7,041 nucleotides of DNA from Hyphomicrobiales bacterium (GTDB lineage Bacteria > Pseudomonadota > Alphaproteobacteria > Rhizobiales > Beijerinckiaceae): assembly GCA_025363375.1 (NCBI GenBank), contig JANYDZ010000488.1:1-7041 (forward strand). Direction: 5' to 3'. This document shows positions 5,856 through 7,041 of the stretch, piece after piece. Position 1 is the first letter of the stretch; each line of letters starts with the position of its first letter. Below the pieces are notes generated by a model that ran no database searches, was not told where the DNA came from, and saw only the letters and a program-made list of their open reading frames with translations. The position numbers and the translations under genes are program-made.

Positions 5856-6369
5856 TCCCCCGCGACAGTTCAGTCACCCCGCGCCCCTGTCGGAGGCGCA
5901 TGACCTTGCGGACTTTCAATCGGACGAGCCGGCCCTTGACGAATGGCTGCGGGAACGCGCCCGGCAAAACATGGAAATGGCCGCCAGCAAAACCTATGTC
6001 GTGCGCCTTGAAGGCGCGCAGCGGGTTGTTGGTTTCTACGCCATCTGCATGGGGCAAATTCTCAATCAGGAAGCCATAGGTTCCATGCGCCGCAACATGC
6101 CGCGCCAGATTCCGGCGGTGATATTGGGGCGGCTTGCGATTGACAAGAACTGGCAAGGACAGGGGCTGGGCCGTGCGCTGCTGAACGACGCCATTGTTCG
6201 CTCATCGCGGGCAGCGGCCGAAGTCTCCGCCCGCCTGCTGGTCGTGCATGCGATTTCGCCTTCCGCCGAACGGTTTTACGTCCATCACGGCTTCACCCGG
6301 CTGCCGGTCGATATACCGACCTTTGCGCTTGACCTCGTGAAGCTGCGGAAATTATCCGGAAATCATTGA
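5848..6369 (+). CDS. GNAT-family acetyltransferase toxin (TacT-like)
   Basis: A 173-residue protein from the GTG at 5848, which overlaps the antitoxin stop by 8 bp and leaves the family-typical N-terminus (Pro-Leu-Ser-Glu-Ala-His-Asp-Leu ... Asp-Glu-Trp-Leu). A TTG at 5824 in the same frame is less likely. GNAT landmarks: Gly94-Arg-Leu-Ala-Ile-Asp strand, acetyl-CoA pyrophosphate loop Gln-Gly-Gln-Gly-Leu-Gly (103-108), and Phe143-Tyr144 before His-His-Gly-Phe. Tyr144 matches the catalytic tyrosine of TacT. Toxins of this family acetylate the amino group of charged tRNAs and stop translation. Which aminoacyl-tRNA is modified cannot be read from the sequence. No ribosome binding site is apparent, so translation is probably coupled to the antitoxin. 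All key motifs are intact. It ends 30 bp before the convergent rcdA stop, with no terminator between. Confidence 0.92.
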   Translation: MADPPRQFSHPAPLSEAHDLADFQSDEPALDEWLRERARQNMEMAASKTYVVRLEGAQRVVGFYAICMGQILNQEAIGSMRRNMPRQIPAVILGRLAIDKNWQGQGLGRALLNDAIVRSSRAAAEVSARLLVVHAISPSAERFYVHHGFTRLPVDIPTFALDLVKLRKLSGNH

Positions 6370-6399
6370 GGCGATGCGAGCGCGTCTTGCGCCAGCCCC

Positions 6400-6936
6400 T
6401 CACACGCGCGGCGCAAAGGCCGCCCGCAAACGCTCCAGTTGGGCGTCAATCGCCGCCGGGCGCTCCGCCACAACAGCCTTGTCCTTCGGGCGATACAACA
6501 ATTCGTCGAGGTGCAGCACGCGCGCCTGGAGCCGCAGCGAATGGCGGCAGAGGTCCTGCAACGCCGTCGGCAGCCGCGCGAAGGTGACGGCGTCCGCCGC
6601 CAGTTCCTGCCGCGACAATTTCACCCTGTGTTTTTCGGCGGCGGCCTGGGCTTGCGTCATTTCGCCCTCGTTGACGGCGCGTTGCAGCAGCAGCCACGAG
6701 GCCACCTGCATCAACCGCGTCGTCAGACGCATGCTTTCGGAGGCGTAGGCCAGCGCTTCCATGCGCGGCAGGGCCTTGGCCTCGACGCGGCCGGGCCCGT
6801 CGAGATAGGCGGCGGAGGTTTCCACCAGCCCCATGCCTTCCTTGAACAGGGCCTTGAACGCCTCGGAAGACGCCAGTTTTTGCGCGAAAGAGATCGGCTT
6901 GCGGTCGAAACCGGGAATATAGGACACTTGCGACAT
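6400..6936 (-). CDS. rcdA: DUF1465 family protein, RcdA-like regulator of CtrA degradation
   Basis: A 178-residue soluble protein, mostly helical, of the DUF1465 family found in alphaproteobacteria. The conserved core spans residues about 17-95. It includes Phe-Lys-Ala-Leu-Phe-Lys-Glu-Gly-Met near 27-35, Tyr-Leu-Asp-Gly-Pro-Gly-Arg (44-50), and a Met-Arg-Leu-Thr-Thr-Arg-Leu-Met-Gln helix (69-77) leading to Trp-Leu-Leu-Leu-Gln-Arg-Ala-Val-Asn-Glu-Gly-Glu. In Caulobacter, RcdA is a three-helix-bundle adaptor that works with CpdR and PopA to bring CtrA and other substrates to the ClpXP protease during the cell cycle. Identity rests on recognising the family. Function in this organism is inferred, and other DUF1465 members are uncharacterised. 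The purine-rich GGGAGAG (6947-6953, read on the minus strand) lies 10 nt before the ATG, inside the end of the upstream small reading frame, so the two may be coupled. Confidence 0.75.
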   Translation of the reverse strand: MSQVSYIPGFDRKPISFAQKLASSEAFKALFKEGMGLVETSAAYLDGPGRVEAKALPRMEALAYASESMRLTTRLMQVASWLLLQRAVNEGEMTQAQAAAEKHRVKLSRQELAADAVTFARLPTALQDLCRHSLRLQARVLHLDELLYRPKDKAVVAERPAAIDAQLERLRAAFAPRV

Positions 6937-6942
6937 GGCGAC

Positions 6943-7038
6943 TCACTCTCCCGCGCCGCGCCCCGCAACAATTTGGGACACGAAACTCAACTGGCCGAGA
7001 ATGAGCAATACTAACGCCAAAACGGGCGCTTGAGTCAT
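6943..7038 (-). CDS. Possible small hydrophobic protein upstream of rcdA (may extend past window edge)
   Basis: Read on the minus strand, an ATG at 7038-7036 opens a 31-codon frame ending in TGA at 6945-6943, six bases before the rcdA ATG. The predicted peptide starts Met-Thr-Gln-Ala-Pro and is then strongly hydrophobic for about 20 residues (Val/Leu/Ile/Ala with Gly, Phe), enough for one membrane helix. It ends in a short Arg-containing Gly/Ala tail. The codon before the ATG is not a stop and the window ends there, so this could also be the C-terminus of a longer protein. Third-position GC is about 65%, lower than in the neighbouring genes, which weakens the case. I do not recognise a family. 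If it is not coding, 6937-7041 is simply the rcdA upstream region. Confidence 0.35.
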   Translation of the reverse strand: MTQAPVLALVLLILGQLSFVSQIVAGRGAGE

Positions 7039-7041
7039 TAA

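Noticed and set aside
6439..7014. 191-residue plus-strand frame over rcdA
   Set aside because: Low-complexity Arg/Gln/His-rich translation; the minus strand encodes a recognisable DUF1465 protein.

Overview
The window is a piece of a GC-rich alphaproteobacterial chromosome. Strong GC bias at third codon positions, a cysteine-free L31, an RcdA/DUF1465 protein and a MotA-like/OmpA-like gene pair together point to Hyphomicrobiales (Rhizobiales). The genus cannot be fixed from this sequence alone.

Left part (1-3250, plus strand). The window opens inside a MotA/TolQ/ExbB-type proton-channel gene. Its stop codon overlaps the start of a MotB-like protein with one membrane helix, a long coiled coil and a C-terminal OmpA peptidoglycan-binding domain. 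The two probably form an ion-driven stator-like complex that spans the inner membrane and grips the cell wall. A perfect 14-bp hairpin (1509-1540) ends this unit. An AT-richer leader with nested inverted repeats follows. It precedes an exported caspase-fold protein (His109/Cys160) that also carries a peptidoglycan-binding domain and a glycine-zipper tail, so all three proteins look built to work at the cell wall.

Middle (3240-5475). A minus-strand ABC half-transporter of the MsbA/LmrA type converges on the caspase gene, with the two 3' ends overlapping by 11 bp. It is divergent from rpmE (ribosomal protein L31), which has a recognisable sigma70-type promoter and a textbook intrinsic terminator.

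Right part (5476-7041). A compact type II toxin-antitoxin module lies directly after the rpmE terminator: a ribbon-helix-helix DUF1778 (TacA-like) antitoxin and a GNAT (TacT-like) acetyltransferase toxin overlapping by 8 bp. Its promoter has a perfect -35 box inside an 8+8 bp palindrome, the probable autoregulatory operator. Promoter geometry predicts transcription starting at or next to the antitoxin ATG, so the mRNA may be leaderless. The toxin gene converges on rcdA (minus strand), an adaptor of ClpXP cell-cycle proteolysis. Upstream of rcdA, at the window edge, is a short hydrophobic reading frame ending 6 nt before the rcdA start.

I found no RNA genes, insertion sequences or CRISPR arrays. 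The most noteworthy items are the toxin-antitoxin control region, the periplasmic caspase-like protein beside a stator-like pair, and the edge micro-ORF.
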